DNA of 64,000 bases from Brenneria roseae subsp. roseae (GTDB taxonomy: Bacteria > Pseudomonadota > Gammaproteobacteria > Enterobacterales > Enterobacteriaceae), in assembly GCF_003115845.1 (NCBI RefSeq), contig NZ_KZ819022.1, forward strand, positions 1 through 64,000, written 5' to 3'. The position numbers and the translations under genes were made by a program. Under the pieces are notes generated by a model. The model saw nothing but the letters and a program-made list of their open reading frames with translations. It ran no database searches and was not told the DNA's origin. Below are positions 28,957 to 37,504 of the stretch, one piece after another (positions within the stretch are counted from its first letter, which is position 1; the number at the start of each line of letters is the position of its first letter).

Positions 28957-30084
28957 ATGAAGAATTGGCTGTTTTCGGTTGTCGCGATATTGGGTTTAAG
29001 TCCCGTTTTTGCCGTCAGTGCTGCACCGATTGTGGTTGAAGATGTCAGTGGCAGACAGGTAGAAATCAAATCAGAGGTTAAACGGATTATTCTGGGGGAA
29101 GGTCGGCAAATTTATTTGCTGGCGGCGTTTGATACCGACGCGCCTTTCCAGCGCGTTGTCGGCTGGCGTGATGACCTGCCGAAGGCCGATTATGACGGCT
29201 ATCTGGCTTATGAAAACAAATACCCTGAAATCAAAAAATTGCCGACTTTTGGCGGCGCCAAAGACGGTACGTTTAATGTTGAACAGGCGCTGACGTTAAA
29301 ACCCGATCTGGTATTGATGAATCTGGAGTCGAAAGCCGCAACCGACGAAGGCAAATTGATTGAAAAACTCGGTTCACTGGGTATTCCGGTCGTCTTCATC
29401 GATTTTCGTGAAAAACCGTTTGAAAATGCAGAGAAAAGCATTCACATCATGGGGCAACTGTTAGGTAAGCCTCAGCGCGCGGATGACATCATCCGGTTTC
29501 GTCAGCAGCAGATTGACATTGTGACCGAGCGGTTAAAAAACTATCAGGCTCCCCGCCCGAAAGTGATGATCGATCGGGCCGGGGGATATGAAGACGAGTG
29601 CTGTATGTCATTCGGTAACGAAAACTTTGGCCGAATGGTAGAAGTGGCGGGGGGCGAAAATATTGCCAAAAATCTGATTCCCGGCACGTTTGGTACGCTA
29701 AACCCGGAACAAATCATCAGCGCTCGCCCTGACGTGGCGATAGTGACCGGTGCGAACTGGAAAAACTACAATACGGCCAACGGCTGGGTTGGCGTTGGCC
29801 CCGGCGCCGATCAGAAAGTCGCGTTGCAGCGTTTACAGAAGCTGATGGCGCGTCCGGCATTTAAAACGCTGCCTGTCGCCACTAACGGTAATGCGCATGC
29901 GATCTGGCATCAGTTTTATGATAGTCCGTACCAGTTTGTGGCGATTCAGGTGATGGCGAAATGGTTGCACCCGGAGCTGTTCAAGGATATTGATCCGGAC
30001 GCGACATTCCGTACTTTCCATGAGAAGTTCTTGCCGTTGCCTTATCAACCCGGCTATTGGGTAACCCTGCCAGCAGAATCCTGA
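28957..30084 (+). CDS. ABC transporter periplasmic binding protein, ferric siderophore/haem type
   Basis: This is a 375-residue class III (FecB/BtuF-like) binding protein. Signal peptide 1-22 (ending VSAAP region). The family pattern VVEDVSGRQVEIKSEVKRII begins the mature protein, and LTLKPDLVLMN and NPEQIISARPDVAIV follow. ATG 28957 has AGGAGCAGGGAA upstream. The C-terminal 40 residues (MAKWLHPELFKDIDPDATFRTF and on) resemble the truncated gene at 32035-32172. The cognate permease and ATPase are encoded convergently at 30146-32028. The chelated iron ligand cannot be told from sequence, and no TonB receptor is nearby. Confidence 0.88.
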   Translation: MKNWLFSVVAILGLSPVFAVSAAPIVVEDVSGRQVEIKSEVKRIILGEGRQIYLLAAFDTDAPFQRVVGWRDDLPKADYDGYLAYENKYPEIKKLPTFGGAKDGTFNVEQALTLKPDLVLMNLESKAATDEGKLIEKLGSLGIPVVFIDFREKPFENAEKSIHIMGQLLGKPQRADDIIRFRQQQIDIVTERLKNYQAPRPKVMIDRAGGYEDECCMSFGNENFGRMVEVAGGENIAKNLIPGTFGTLNPEQIISARPDVAIVTGANWKNYNTANGWVGVGPGADQKVALQRLQKLMARPAFKTLPVATNGNAHAIWHQFYDSPYQFVAIQVMAKWLHPELFKDIDPDATFRTFHEKFLPLPYQPGYWVTLPAES

Positions 30085-30145
30085 TGATCAAACGGCACTG
30101 ACGAAAACGCTCGTCAGTGCCTGTTTGCCTGAAATGGGGAGTTAT

Positions 30146-30946
30146 TTAAAAGGTAGGCTCGGCGACCAACCCGTCGATGATGACCTGCGGCACGCCCTGT
30201 GAGCAGCGTTCGATCCGCCCCCGTACGCCATAGACTCTGGCCAGACTGTCTGCGCTGATGACGTTCGCCGGCTTACCATCTGCAATCAGATCGCCGTTTT
30301 GCAGCATCAGAACATGATCGCCATGGCGCAGCGCGATATTAATATCATGTACCACTACAACGGTGATGATATTGCGTTTGCGGGTTTCCCGCCGGACCAA
30401 ATCCATAACGTGAAATTGATAGTTCAGATCCAGCGCGCTCAAAGGCTCATCCAGCAATAACAACGACGGCTGGCGGATCAATGACTGTGCGAGTCCAACG
30501 AGCTGTTTTTGTCCACCGGAAAGCTGATCGAGATAGCTTAGCGCCAGATGCTCAATACCCAGCTGTTTTAACAACGCCATGACTTCGGCCTGACTGTCCC
30601 TATTGTGCAATCCGCCGGAGGCGCGCTGGGCAACAATAATCGATTCCAGAACGTGGAGATGCACGCCCGCAGGCAAAGACTGCGGCAGGTAAACCACTTT
30701 TTCCGCACGCCGGGCAAACGGAAGCTGCATCAGATTATTGTCATCCAGCCACAGCTCGCCTTCAGAAGGATTCAGACCTGCCATGGCTCGTAACAGCGTG
30801 GATTTACCGCTGCCGTTCGGACCAAGTAAAACGGTGATTTCTCCGCGTGATAGCGACGGAACGCAGAGATCGCGGATCACCTGACGCTTAGGATAGCCCG
30901 CGCGGAAATGGGACAGACGCAAGCCCGATAAGCATGACTGGCTCAT
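30146..30946 (-). CDS. Ferric-siderophore ABC transporter ATPase (FecE type)
   Basis: This is a 266-residue ATP-binding subunit with Walker A GPNGSGKST (about 42-50), signature LSGGQKQLVGLAQ, Walker B LLLLDEPLSALD and the switch histidine in VVVHDINIAL. It powers iron-complex import with the permease encoded just upstream; the genes overlap by 4 bp (ATGA-type junction at 30943-30946). It is the last gene of a minus-strand operon controlled by the Fur box at 32199. Confidence 0.92.
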   Translation of the reverse strand: MSQSCLSGLRLSHFRAGYPKRQVIRDLCVPSLSRGEITVLLGPNGSGKSTLLRAMAGLNPSEGELWLDDNNLMQLPFARRAEKVVYLPQSLPAGVHLHVLESIIVAQRASGGLHNRDSQAEVMALLKQLGIEHLALSYLDQLSGGQKQLVGLAQSLIRQPSLLLLDEPLSALDLNYQFHVMDLVRRETRKRNIITVVVVHDINIALRHGDHVLMLQNGDLIADGKPANVISADSLARVYGVRGRIERCSQGVPQVIIDGLVAEPTF

Positions 30947-32028
30947 ACATTTCCTCTATGGCGCAAAATGATACTCAGAAAGAAAGGCACGCCAACCAGT
31001 GAGGTAACGATACCGACCGGAATGATCACGCCGGGGATCAGGTTTTTTGAAGCGACGGAAGCCAGTGATAGTACCAGCGCACCAATGAGGGCGCTGGCGG
31101 GAAGGTAAAATCGGTGATCTTCACCAAATATCATGCGTGCGATGTGCGGTGCGACCAGGCCGATAAAACCGATCGGTCCGACAAACGCTACCGACAGCGC
31201 AGATAAAATACTGATGCGCAACAGGGTAGCCAAACGCAGCCGACGCACATTAATCCCGAAACTGACGGCACGATCTTCACCCAGGCGCAGTGCGGTAAGC
31301 TTCCACGAATTCATCAGCGATAAAGGCATGACGAGGGCGAGTACCAGCAGTAGGATCCCCAGTTTCTCCCAGGACGCGCGCGCCAGACTGCCCATGGTCC
31401 AGAACACCAGACCCTGCAACGTGTCTTCGTTGGCGATAAACTGCAACATGGAAACCAGCGCGTTAAAGGTAAACACCAGCGCGATACCGAATAAGACGAC
31501 TCCGGAGGTTGCGACCTGAGTCCAGCGGGTAATGCCGTCAAGCAGTAGCGCGGCCAGCAGGGCAAACAAAAAAGCATTGGCGGAAATAAACCACTGAGCC
31601 GGGATGCCGGGAATACCGATCCCCAACACGATAGCCAGTGCCGCGCCAAATGCGGCAGCCGATGAGACGCCCAGCGTAAACGGACTGGCTAACGGGTTAT
31701 TCAGGATGGTTTGCATCTCTGCTCCCGCCAGACCGAGAGACAGTCCGACAATAATGGCCATCAGCGCATAAGGCAGGCGGATATCCCACACGATAACGCG
31801 CGTTCCTGCGTCAGCGCTGGCGGGATCGGTCAGCGTCCGCCATAGCACGTCCAGCGTCAACCCGGAGGGGCCCATGGTAAAATCCAGCAGCAGAGAGCCG
31901 AGAATAATCAACAGCAATATCGCGATGATCGCCACGCGGCGCCGGATAATGCCGCGATAGCTGTCCATAACGGCGCTGTTATCCTGAATGGCATCGCGGA
32001 TCTTATTCGGTTCAGTGGTTACGCTCAT
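30943..32028 (-). CDS. Ferric-siderophore ABC transporter permease (FecCD family)
   Basis: This is a 361-residue inner-membrane permease with about nine to ten hydrophobic segments. FecCD-family motifs are visible: RLPYALMAIIVGLSLGLAGAEMQTILNNPLASPFTLGVSSAA and, near the end, FVGPIGFIGLVAPHIARM and ASKNLIPGVIIPVGIVTSLVGVPFF. It is a single fused-length permease, probably acting as a homodimer. It starts 6 bp after the stop of a truncated binding-protein gene, indicating that the operon once began with a complete binding protein. Confidence 0.92.
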   Translation of the reverse strand: MSVTTEPNKIRDAIQDNSAVMDSYRGIIRRRVAIIAILLLIILGSLLLDFTMGPSGLTLDVLWRTLTDPASADAGTRVIVWDIRLPYALMAIIVGLSLGLAGAEMQTILNNPLASPFTLGVSSAAAFGAALAIVLGIGIPGIPAQWFISANAFLFALLAALLLDGITRWTQVATSGVVLFGIALVFTFNALVSMLQFIANEDTLQGLVFWTMGSLARASWEKLGILLLVLALVMPLSLMNSWKLTALRLGEDRAVSFGINVRRLRLATLLRISILSALSVAFVGPIGFIGLVAPHIARMIFGEDHRFYLPASALIGALVLSLASVASKNLIPGVIIPVGIVTSLVGVPFFLSIILRHRGNV

Positions 32029-32034
32029 AAAAAA

Positions 32035-32172
32035 TTACCCACCTTGTTTCCAGGCGAAAATAAAATCACCGTCAGGCAACGACGTAAAGTTTTTAGTGAT
32101 GTTGTGATAGGTGTCATCAGGATTCAGTGACGTAAGCCCCTGTGGGTAAATGGCGTTGGCCAGATCTTTCAT
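32035..32172 (-). pseudogene. C-terminal remnant of a second binding-protein gene
   Basis: A 45-codon frame (MKDLANAIYPQGLTSLNPDD onward, ending IFAWKQGG) resembles the last 40 residues of iron-complex binding proteins, including the intact one at 28957-30084 (compare AKWLHPELFKDIDPDATFRTF). It has no signal peptide and no clear ribosome site, and an in-frame stop precedes it closely. It lies 27 bp downstream of a Fur box and 6 bp before the permease gene. The parsimonious view is a deletion that removed about 85-90% of an operon-leading gene while leaving promoter and tail. Confidence 0.75.
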
Positions 32173-32198
32173 GCCGGGTTATCAGATGTAATGCGTTT

Positions 32199-32211
32199 GA
32201 TAATTATTATC
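32199..32211 (-). promoter_or_regulatory. Fur box upstream of permease-ATPase operon
   Basis: GATAATTATTATC is a perfect 13-bp palindrome matching the core of the Fur box, and lies upstream of the remnant and the permease gene on the minus strand. Confidence 0.75.
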
Positions 32212-32254
32212 GTATAGCGATCAATATTGCGTATATCGGATTCATATGTAAAGA

Positions 32255-32299
32255 AAAATATCGAATGCGGTCGTGTGCGGCAGCGCGCGGAACACGACC
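32255..32299 (-). terminator. suhB terminator
   Basis: GGTCGTGT (32269-32276) pairs with ACACGACC (32292-32299). On the minus strand the hairpin follows the suhB stop by 13 bp and is trailed by an AT-rich stretch with TTTTTCTTT. Confidence 0.6.
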
Positions 32300-32312
32300 G
32301 GGAGGCGGGCGA

Positions 32313-33116
32313 TTAACGTTTCAGCGCGTCACTCAGTGAGTCGCGCATTGTTGCGAGCAGACATTTCACCACGCGTGGGTTACCTGCAACCAGATTGCCC
32401 GAAGTGAGGTAGTTATGGCCGCCGACAAAGTCGGTCACGACGCCGCCAGCTTCACGCACCAGCAGTTCGCCACCGGCAAAATCCCACGGTTTCAAACCGA
32501 TTTCAAAGAATCCGTCGACACGACCCGCAGCGACATACGCCAGATCGAGCGCAGCAGAACCGGTACGGCGGAAATCCGCGCACTGGGTAAACAACGCTTC
32601 AACAATATTGATATAGCTTTTGGCGTGCTGTTTCAGTTTGAACGGGAAGCCCGTTGCCAGAACGGTGCCATCCAGATCGCGCGCATTGCTGCTACGCAGA
32701 CGATAACCGTTCAACTGCGCACCCTGACCACGGGTCGCCGTGAACAGTTCGTTTCGCATCGGGTCGTAAACAACGGCAACTTCTGTGCGGCCTTTGAGGC
32801 GCACGGCAATGGAAACGGCGAAGTGTGGGAGACGTTTGATAAAGTTGGTGGTGCCATCCAGCGGATCGATAACCCATTGCACATCCTGATCTTCACCAAC
32901 CAGCTCGCCGCACTCTTCACCAATAATGGTGTGTTGCGGATAAGACTTACGGATGACCTCGATGATCAGACGCTCTGCATCCCGATCGACGTTGGTGACA
33001 AAATCGTTGTTGCCTTTTTGGCTGGCTTCTACGGCGTCAGGCGTTTCATAGTTTTTAGCAATTAAATTACCGCCTTTACGCGCAGCGCGTATAGCGATAT
33101 TGAGCATCGGATGCAT
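32313..33116 (-). CDS. suhB: Inositol-1-monophosphatase / antitermination factor SuhB
   Basis: This is a 267-residue magnesium-dependent phosphatase. Metal-site motifs are present: GEECGELVGEDQDVQWVIDPLDGTTNFIKRLPHF supplies the acidic triad, and WDFAGGELLVREAGG is the second. In E. coli SuhB also acts as part of the rRNA antitermination complex. The ATG at 33116 (MHPMLNIA) matches the E. coli start; a longer frame upstream is not coding. It is divergent from trmJ with a 119-bp shared promoter region. Confidence 0.96.
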   Translation of the reverse strand: MHPMLNIAIRAARKGGNLIAKNYETPDAVEASQKGNNDFVTNVDRDAERLIIEVIRKSYPQHTIIGEECGELVGEDQDVQWVIDPLDGTTNFIKRLPHFAVSIAVRLKGRTEVAVVYDPMRNELFTATRGQGAQLNGYRLRSSNARDLDGTVLATGFPFKLKQHAKSYINIVEALFTQCADFRRTGSAALDLAYVAAGRVDGFFEIGLKPWDFAGGELLVREAGGVVTDFVGGHNYLTSGNLVAGNPRVVKCLLATMRDSLSDALKR

Positions 33117-33235
33117 GGTATCGTCCACTAGAATGTTAAAGAACAGAAAGCGGGGCGCATTATAGCAGGGGAAAAGGAAAATATCTAAGTTTGTGTTAGG
33201 ATATTCTGATTTCCTTTTCGCATGATAGAGTCCGC

Positions 33236-33961
33236 ATGTTACACAATATTCGCGTTGTTCTGGTTGAAACATCCCATACCGGTAATATGGGTTCCGTTGC
33301 CAGGGCAATGAAAACCATGGGATTGAGTAAGCTGTATCTGGTCAATCCGCTGGTAAAACCCGATTCTCAGGCAATCGCTCTGGCAGCCGGCGCCAGTGAT
33401 GTCATTGGCAACGCCACCCTGGTTGAGACGTTGGATCAGGCGCTTGAAGGGTGTAGTCTGGTCGTGGGAACCAGCGCCCGCTCACGAACCTTGCCCTGGC
33501 CGATGCTTGAACCGCGCGAGTGCGGCGTTCGTGCCGCGCAGGAAGCGGAGCATGCGCCGGTTGCGCTGGTTTTCGGCCGTGAGCGCGTCGGTCTGACCAA
33601 TGATGAATTGCAGAAATGTCATTATCATGTCGCTATTCCGGCCAATCCTGAATACAGCTCGTTAAATCTGGCGATGGCCGTGCAGATCCTGGCTTATGAA
33701 GTGCGCGTTGCGCATCTGGATCGCCTTCAGGCCGGTAAGGCAGCCCATGGCGAAACGCCTTATCCGCTGGTGGACGATCTGGAGCGTTTTTATCTGCATC
33801 TTGAGCAGACATTGCAGGAAACCGGCTTTATCCGGCAGGCGCATCAGGGACAGGTGATGAACAAGCTGCGCCGGCTGTTTACCCGGGCTAGACCGGAAAG
33901 TCAGGAACTGAATATCCTGCGCGGCATATTGAGTTCGATTCAGAAAAATAACGATGTGTGA
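33236..33961 (+). CDS. trmJ: tRNA (cytidine/uridine-2'-O-)-methyltransferase TrmJ
   Basis: This is a 241-residue SPOUT-class methyltransferase that 2'-O-methylates nucleotide 32 of certain tRNAs with S-adenosylmethionine. Knot-fold motifs are visible: [22 protein letters not shown] at the N-terminus, [15 protein letters not shown], and [19 protein letters not shown]. The C-terminal extension (about 165-241) is the dimerisation and tRNA-binding part. It lies just upstream of iscR, as in E. coli. Confidence 0.96.
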   Translation: MLHNIRVVLVETSHTGNMGSVARAMKTMGLSKLYLVNPLVKPDSQAIALAAGASDVIGNATLVETLDQALEGCSLVVGTSARSRTLPWPMLEPRECGVRAAQEAEHAPVALVFGRERVGLTNDELQKCHYHVAIPANPEYSSLNLAMAVQILAYEVRVAHLDRLQAGKAAHGETPYPLVDDLERFYLHLEQTLQETGFIRQAHQGQVMNKLRRLFTRARPESQELNILRGILSSIQKNNDV

Positions 33962-33971
33962 TAGATGAATA

Positions 33972-34021
33972 ATACTTGAGTAAATTACTTGGTTAAATAG
34001 TTGACTGGAACACTCGGGAAT
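33972..34021 (+). promoter_or_regulatory. Two abutting IscR type-1 sites in the isc promoter
   Basis: 33972-33996 (ATACTTGAGT...) and 33997-34021 (ATAGTTGACT...) each fit the 25-bp type-1 IscR consensus with only a few differences, and touch end to end. The second contains TTGACT (34001-34006), a good -35; the -10 (CAGACT, 34024-34029) is poor. [2Fe-2S]-IscR would repress here. Confidence 0.78.
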
Positions 34022-34092
34022 GTCAGACTCGGTCTACGTATTTGCCAATACATGTTTTCATAATACATGTTTTATCTACAGGTACCACTATC

Positions 34093-34587
34093 ATGAGACT
34101 GACATCTAAAGGCCGTTATGCCGTTACCGCCATGCTTGATGTGGCTCTGCATTCCCAGGAAGGCCCGGTTCCGCTGGCTGACATTTCCGAACGTCAGGGC
34201 ATTTCACTTTCCTATCTGGAGCAGCTGTTTTCACGCTTGCGTAAAAACGGCCTGGTTGCCAGCGTGCGTGGTCCGGGTGGCGGTTATTTGCTGGGTAAAG
34301 GTGCTGATGAAATCGCGGTTGGCATGGTGATCTCAGCCGTAGACGAATCTGTTGACGCGACGCGTTGTCAGGGACGTGAAAGCTGCCAGGGCGGCGATCG
34401 CTGCCTGACTCATACCCTGTGGCGCGATCTGAGCGACCGTATTACTGACTTTTTGAACAACATTACGTTGGATGAACTGGTCAATAATAAAGAAGTGCTG
34501 GATGTTGCGGATCGACAGGATGCCGATACACGTCGTACCGCCAATGGCCGTGTTCAGGATACGATCAACGTTAACCTGCGCGCCTAA
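34093..34587 (+). CDS. iscR: Iron-sulfur cluster regulator IscR
   Basis: This is a 164-residue Rrf2-family repressor. A winged helix-turn-helix fills the first 70 residues ([35 protein letters not shown]). The [2Fe-2S] ligands are Cys92, Cys98, Cys104 and His107. With cluster bound it represses its own operon; without it, it controls suf-type targets. I start at ATG 34093 ([15 protein letters not shown]), the conserved start. It leads iscRSUA-hscBA-fdx-iscX. Confidence 0.97.
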   Translation: MRLTSKGRYAVTAMLDVALHSQEGPVPLADISERQGISLSYLEQLFSRLRKNGLVASVRGPGGGYLLGKGADEIAVGMVISAVDESVDATRCQGRESCQGGDRCLTHTLWRDLSDRITDFLNNITLDELVNNKEVLDVADRQDADTRRTANGRVQDTINVNLRA

Positions 34588-34609
34588 AATAATAAAGACG
34601 CCGGAACAT

Positions 34610-34790
34610 TTTTAACCCCATAGAGCGGCGGGCTGATCGAGTCCGTCATAAAAAACTGCGGGAGTGATTTTCAATGTTGCGCCGCAACGGTTCTACGGGG
34701 TATAGCAAAATTTCCGGGAGTAATTTTTAATCACGTCAATTTTTTAACAACGTATAGCGTTGGCCCCACGGGGTAAGGGCAATATAGCCC
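34610..34790 (-). repeat. Dispersed intergenic repeat, copy D (composite, between iscR and iscS)
   Basis: On the minus strand, unit D1 (34644-34696) reads CCGTTGCGGCGCAAC, ATTGAAAATCACTCCCG, CAG, a T-run and ATGACG, matching copy B (43981-44035). A second, more diverged unit (about 34697-34790) contains ACCCCGTGGGGCCAACG and TAAAAATTACTCCCGG. Together they fill most of an unusually long iscR-iscS gap of 259 bp. Confidence 0.65.
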
Positions 34791-34846
34791 GTCATATAAA
34801 CAAGACGCTTTGCACGTTTTGAAGTGATGTACGGAGTTTATGAGCA

Positions 34847-36061
34847 ATGAAGTTACCGATTTATCTGGACTATTCAGCAACGACGCCGGTTGATCCGCGC
34901 GTTGCTGAAAAAATGATGCAGTTTTTGACCCTGGATGGCACTTTCGGCAACCCCGCATCCCGTTCCCACCGTTTCGGCTGGCAGGCGGAAGAAGCCGTCG
35001 ATATCGCCCGCAATCAAATTGCTGAATTGGTAGGCGCTGACCCGCGCGAGATCGTCTTTACCTCCGGCGCGACAGAGTCAGATAACCTGGCAATTAAAGG
35101 TGCCGCCAACTTCTATCAGAAGAAGGGCAAACACATTATCACCAGCAAAACGGAGCATAAGGCCGTGCTGGATACCTGCCGCCAGTTAGAGCGCGAAGGG
35201 TTTGACGTCACTTATCTGGCTCCGCAGCGCAACGGCATTATCGACCTGAAAGAATTAGAATCGGCCATGCGTGATGACACGATTCTGGTTTCCATCATGC
35301 ACGTGAACAATGAAATCGGCGTGGTTCAGGATATCGCGACCATCGGTGACATGTGCCGTAGCCGCGGGATTATTTTCCACGTCGATGCGACTCAGAGTGT
35401 GGGTAAACTGCCTATCGACCTGAGCCAGTTAAAAGTCGACCTGATGTCTTTCTCCGGTCATAAAATTTATGGACCGAAAGGCATCGGTGCGCTGTATGTT
35501 CGCCGTAAACCCCGTATTCGTATCGAAGCACAGATGCATGGCGGAGGGCATGAACGCGGTATGCGTTCCGGCACCTTGCCTGTCCATCAAATCGTCGGCA
35601 TGGGCGAAGCCTACCGTATCGCGAAAGAAGAAATGGGCGCTGAGGCAGTACGCCTGCGTGCGCTGCGCGATCGTCTCTGGAACGGAATTAATGACATCGA
35701 AGAAGTCTATCTGAATGGTGATATTGAGCAGGGTGCGCCGAACATCCTGAACGTCAGCTTCAACTATGTTGAAGGTGAATCTTTGATTATGGCGCTGAAG
35801 GATCTGGCCGTTTCGTCCGGTTCCGCCTGTACGTCAGCCAGTCTTGAGCCTTCCTACGTACTACGTGCGTTGGGTATGAACGATGAGCTGGCACATAGTT
35901 CGATCCGCTTCTCTCTGGGGCGTTTTACCACTGAAGAAGAAATCGACTACACCATCGAGCTGGTTCGTAAATCCATCGGCCGTTTGCGCGACCTTTCTCC
36001 TCTGTGGGAAATGTTCAAGCAAGGCGTGGATATCAGCAGTATCGAATGGGCGCATCATTAA
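34847..36061 (+). CDS. iscS: Cysteine desulfurase IscS
   Basis: This is a 404-residue PLP enzyme, same length as in E. coli. It releases sulfur from cysteine as a persulfide for Fe-S clusters, thiamine and tRNA thiolation. The PLP Lys206 is in [12 protein letters not shown], and the persulfide-carrying cysteine is in the loop [13 protein letters not shown]. The product is cytoplasmic and partners IscU, encoded next after 24 bp. Confidence 0.98.
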   Translation: MKLPIYLDYSATTPVDPRVAEKMMQFLTLDGTFGNPASRSHRFGWQAEEAVDIARNQIAELVGADPREIVFTSGATESDNLAIKGAANFYQKKGKHIITSKTEHKAVLDTCRQLEREGFDVTYLAPQRNGIIDLKELESAMRDDTILVSIMHVNNEIGVVQDIATIGDMCRSRGIIFHVDATQSVGKLPIDLSQLKVDLMSFSGHKIYGPKGIGALYVRRKPRIRIEAQMHGGGHERGMRSGTLPVHQIVGMGEAYRIAKEEMGAEAVRLRALRDRLWNGINDIEEVYLNGDIEQGAPNILNVSFNYVEGESLIMALKDLAVSSGSACTSASLEPSYVLRALGMNDELAHSSIRFSLGRFTTEEEIDYTIELVRKSIGRLRDLSPLWEMFKQGVDISSIEWAHH

Positions 36062-36085
36062 TTCATCAGACCGGGGACGACGATT

Positions 36086-36472
36086 ATGGCTTACAGCGAA
36101 AAAGTAATTGATCACTACGAAAATCCACGCAACGTGGGTTCATTTGACAACGCCGATCCAAGTATCGGTAGCGGCATGGTGGGCGCGCCTGCCTGCGGCG
36201 ATGTCATGAAGCTACAGATCAAAGTCAACAATGAAGGTATCATTGAGGACGCCCGCTTTAAAACTTACGGCTGTGGTTCCGCCATTGCCTCCAGTTCACT
36301 GGTGACCGAGTGGGTAAAAGGCAAGTCGCTCAACGAGGCGGAAGCGATCAAAAATACGCAGATTGCTGAAGAACTTGAACTGCCGCCGGTAAAAATCCAC
36401 TGCTCTATTCTGGCGGAAGATGCCATTAAAGCCGCGATTGCAGATTACAAAAGTAAACGTGAAGCCAAGTAG
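36086..36472 (+). CDS. iscU: Fe-S cluster scaffold IscU
   Basis: This is a 128-residue scaffold on which [2Fe-2S] and [4Fe-4S] clusters are built. The three ligand cysteines are Cys37 (GAPACGDVM), Cys63 (TYGCGSA) and Cys106 (KIHCSIL). The LPPVK motif recognised by the HscA chaperone is present just before Cys106. It lies 17 bp upstream of iscA. Confidence 0.98.
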   Translation: MAYSEKVIDHYENPRNVGSFDNADPSIGSGMVGAPACGDVMKLQIKVNNEGIIEDARFKTYGCGSAIASSSLVTEWVKGKSLNEAEAIKNTQIAEELELPPVKIHCSILAEDAIKAAIADYKSKREAK

Positions 36473-36489
36473 CTTACTGAGGTTGTTGT

Positions 36490-36813
36490 ATGTCGATTTC
36501 TTTGAGCGACAGCGCTGCGCAACGAGTAAACGCTTTTCTGACTAACCGGGGCAAAGGCATTGGCCTGCGCCTCGGCGTGCGAACATCCGGTTGTTCCGGT
36601 ATGGCGTATGTGCTGGAATTTGTTGATGACGTAAATGCTGATGACGTGGTATTTGAAGACAAAGGCGTTAAGGTCATTATTGATGGTAAGAGCCTGGTCT
36701 ATCTGGACGGCACCGAACTTGATTTCGTCAAGGAAGGGCTGAACGAAGGCTTCAAATTCAATAACCCTAACGTTTCAAGCGAATGCGGTTGCGGCGAAAG
36801 TTTTAACGTTTGA
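36490..36813 (+). CDS. iscA: Fe-S assembly protein IscA
   Basis: This is a 107-residue A-type carrier with the conserved cysteines Cys35 (TSGCSGM) and Cys99/Cys101 (SECGCGES). It accepts clusters or iron and passes them to target apoproteins. It lies within the isc operon; a 99-bp gap with a strong hairpin separates it from hscB. Confidence 0.97.
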   Translation: MSISLSDSAAQRVNAFLTNRGKGIGLRLGVRTSGCSGMAYVLEFVDDVNADDVVFEDKGVKVIIDGKSLVYLDGTELDFVKEGLNEGFKFNNPNVSSECGCGESFNV

Positions 36814-36838
36814 CCACTTCCCAGGATATTTCTTTGTC

Positions 36839-36871
36839 CTGTTTCTTCCGGCCAGTTGCCGGGAGAAACAG
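36839..36871 (+). other. iscA-hscB intercistronic hairpin
   Basis: CTGTTTCTTCCGGC (36839-36852) pairs along 14 bp with GCCGGGAGAAACAG (36858-36871), loop of five. No T-run follows, so RNA processing or stabilisation of iscRSUA relative to hscBA-fdx is more likely than full termination. Confidence 0.7.
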
Positions 36872-36912
36872 CGGCCAATAACCGCCAGGACCCGTAAACC
36901 TCAGAGTGCGCT

Positions 36913-37431
36913 ATGGATTACTTTACTTTGTTCGGGCTGCCAGTTCGCTATGATGTGGATGGCAGCCTGCTTGTTTCCCGTTTTCAGGAACTGCAACGAC
37001 AGTTCCATCCGGACCGCTTTGCAAATCAGCCCGAAAGGGAACGCATGCTGGCATTACAGCAGGCCGCAACCATCAATAGTGCCTATCAGGCGCTGAAACA
37101 TCCGCTGAAACGTGCGGAGTATATGTTATCTTTGCACGGTTTCGATTTAAGTAACGAACAACATACGTTACAGGACACCGCTTTTCTGATGGAGCAGCTT
37201 GAGCTGCGTGAAGAGCTGGATGTCATTGCGAGCCGTTCTGATGCCGAAGCGGCGCTGGCTGAGTTTGCCGAGCGGTTGCAGGTGATGCTGGTTAAACGCA
37301 GTGAACAACTGCGTAGCGAACTGGATCACGAGACGTGGGGTGACGCAGCGGATACCGCGCGTAAGCTGCGTTTTTTAGACAAGCTCCGGCAGCAGGTTGA
37401 ACAACTCGAAGAACAATTGCTGGACAGATAG
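36913..37431 (+). CDS. hscB: Co-chaperone HscB
   Basis: This is a 172-residue type III J-protein. The J domain holds the HPD motif at His32-Pro33-Asp34 (RQFHPDRFA), followed by a C-terminal three-helix domain that binds IscU. It stimulates HscA ATPase and delivers cluster-loaded IscU. It lies upstream of hscA with a 73-bp spacer. Confidence 0.97.
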   Translation: MDYFTLFGLPVRYDVDGSLLVSRFQELQRQFHPDRFANQPERERMLALQQAATINSAYQALKHPLKRAEYMLSLHGFDLSNEQHTLQDTAFLMEQLELREELDVIASRSDAEAALAEFAERLQVMLVKRSEQLRSELDHETWGDAADTARKLRFLDKLRQQVEQLEEQLLDR

Positions 37432-37504
37432 GGTTTAATTCGGTTGGGAATGAGCGAGTGCGCTATGCCTCTGTTTTTCCGCCAGCCATTGATGGAAGCT
37501 CAAT

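Noticed and set aside
33117-33308. Extension of suhB to an upstream ATG giving 331 residues
   Set aside because: The conserved start MHPMLNIA is at 33116; the extension would run through the suhB-trmJ promoter region and over the trmJ start.
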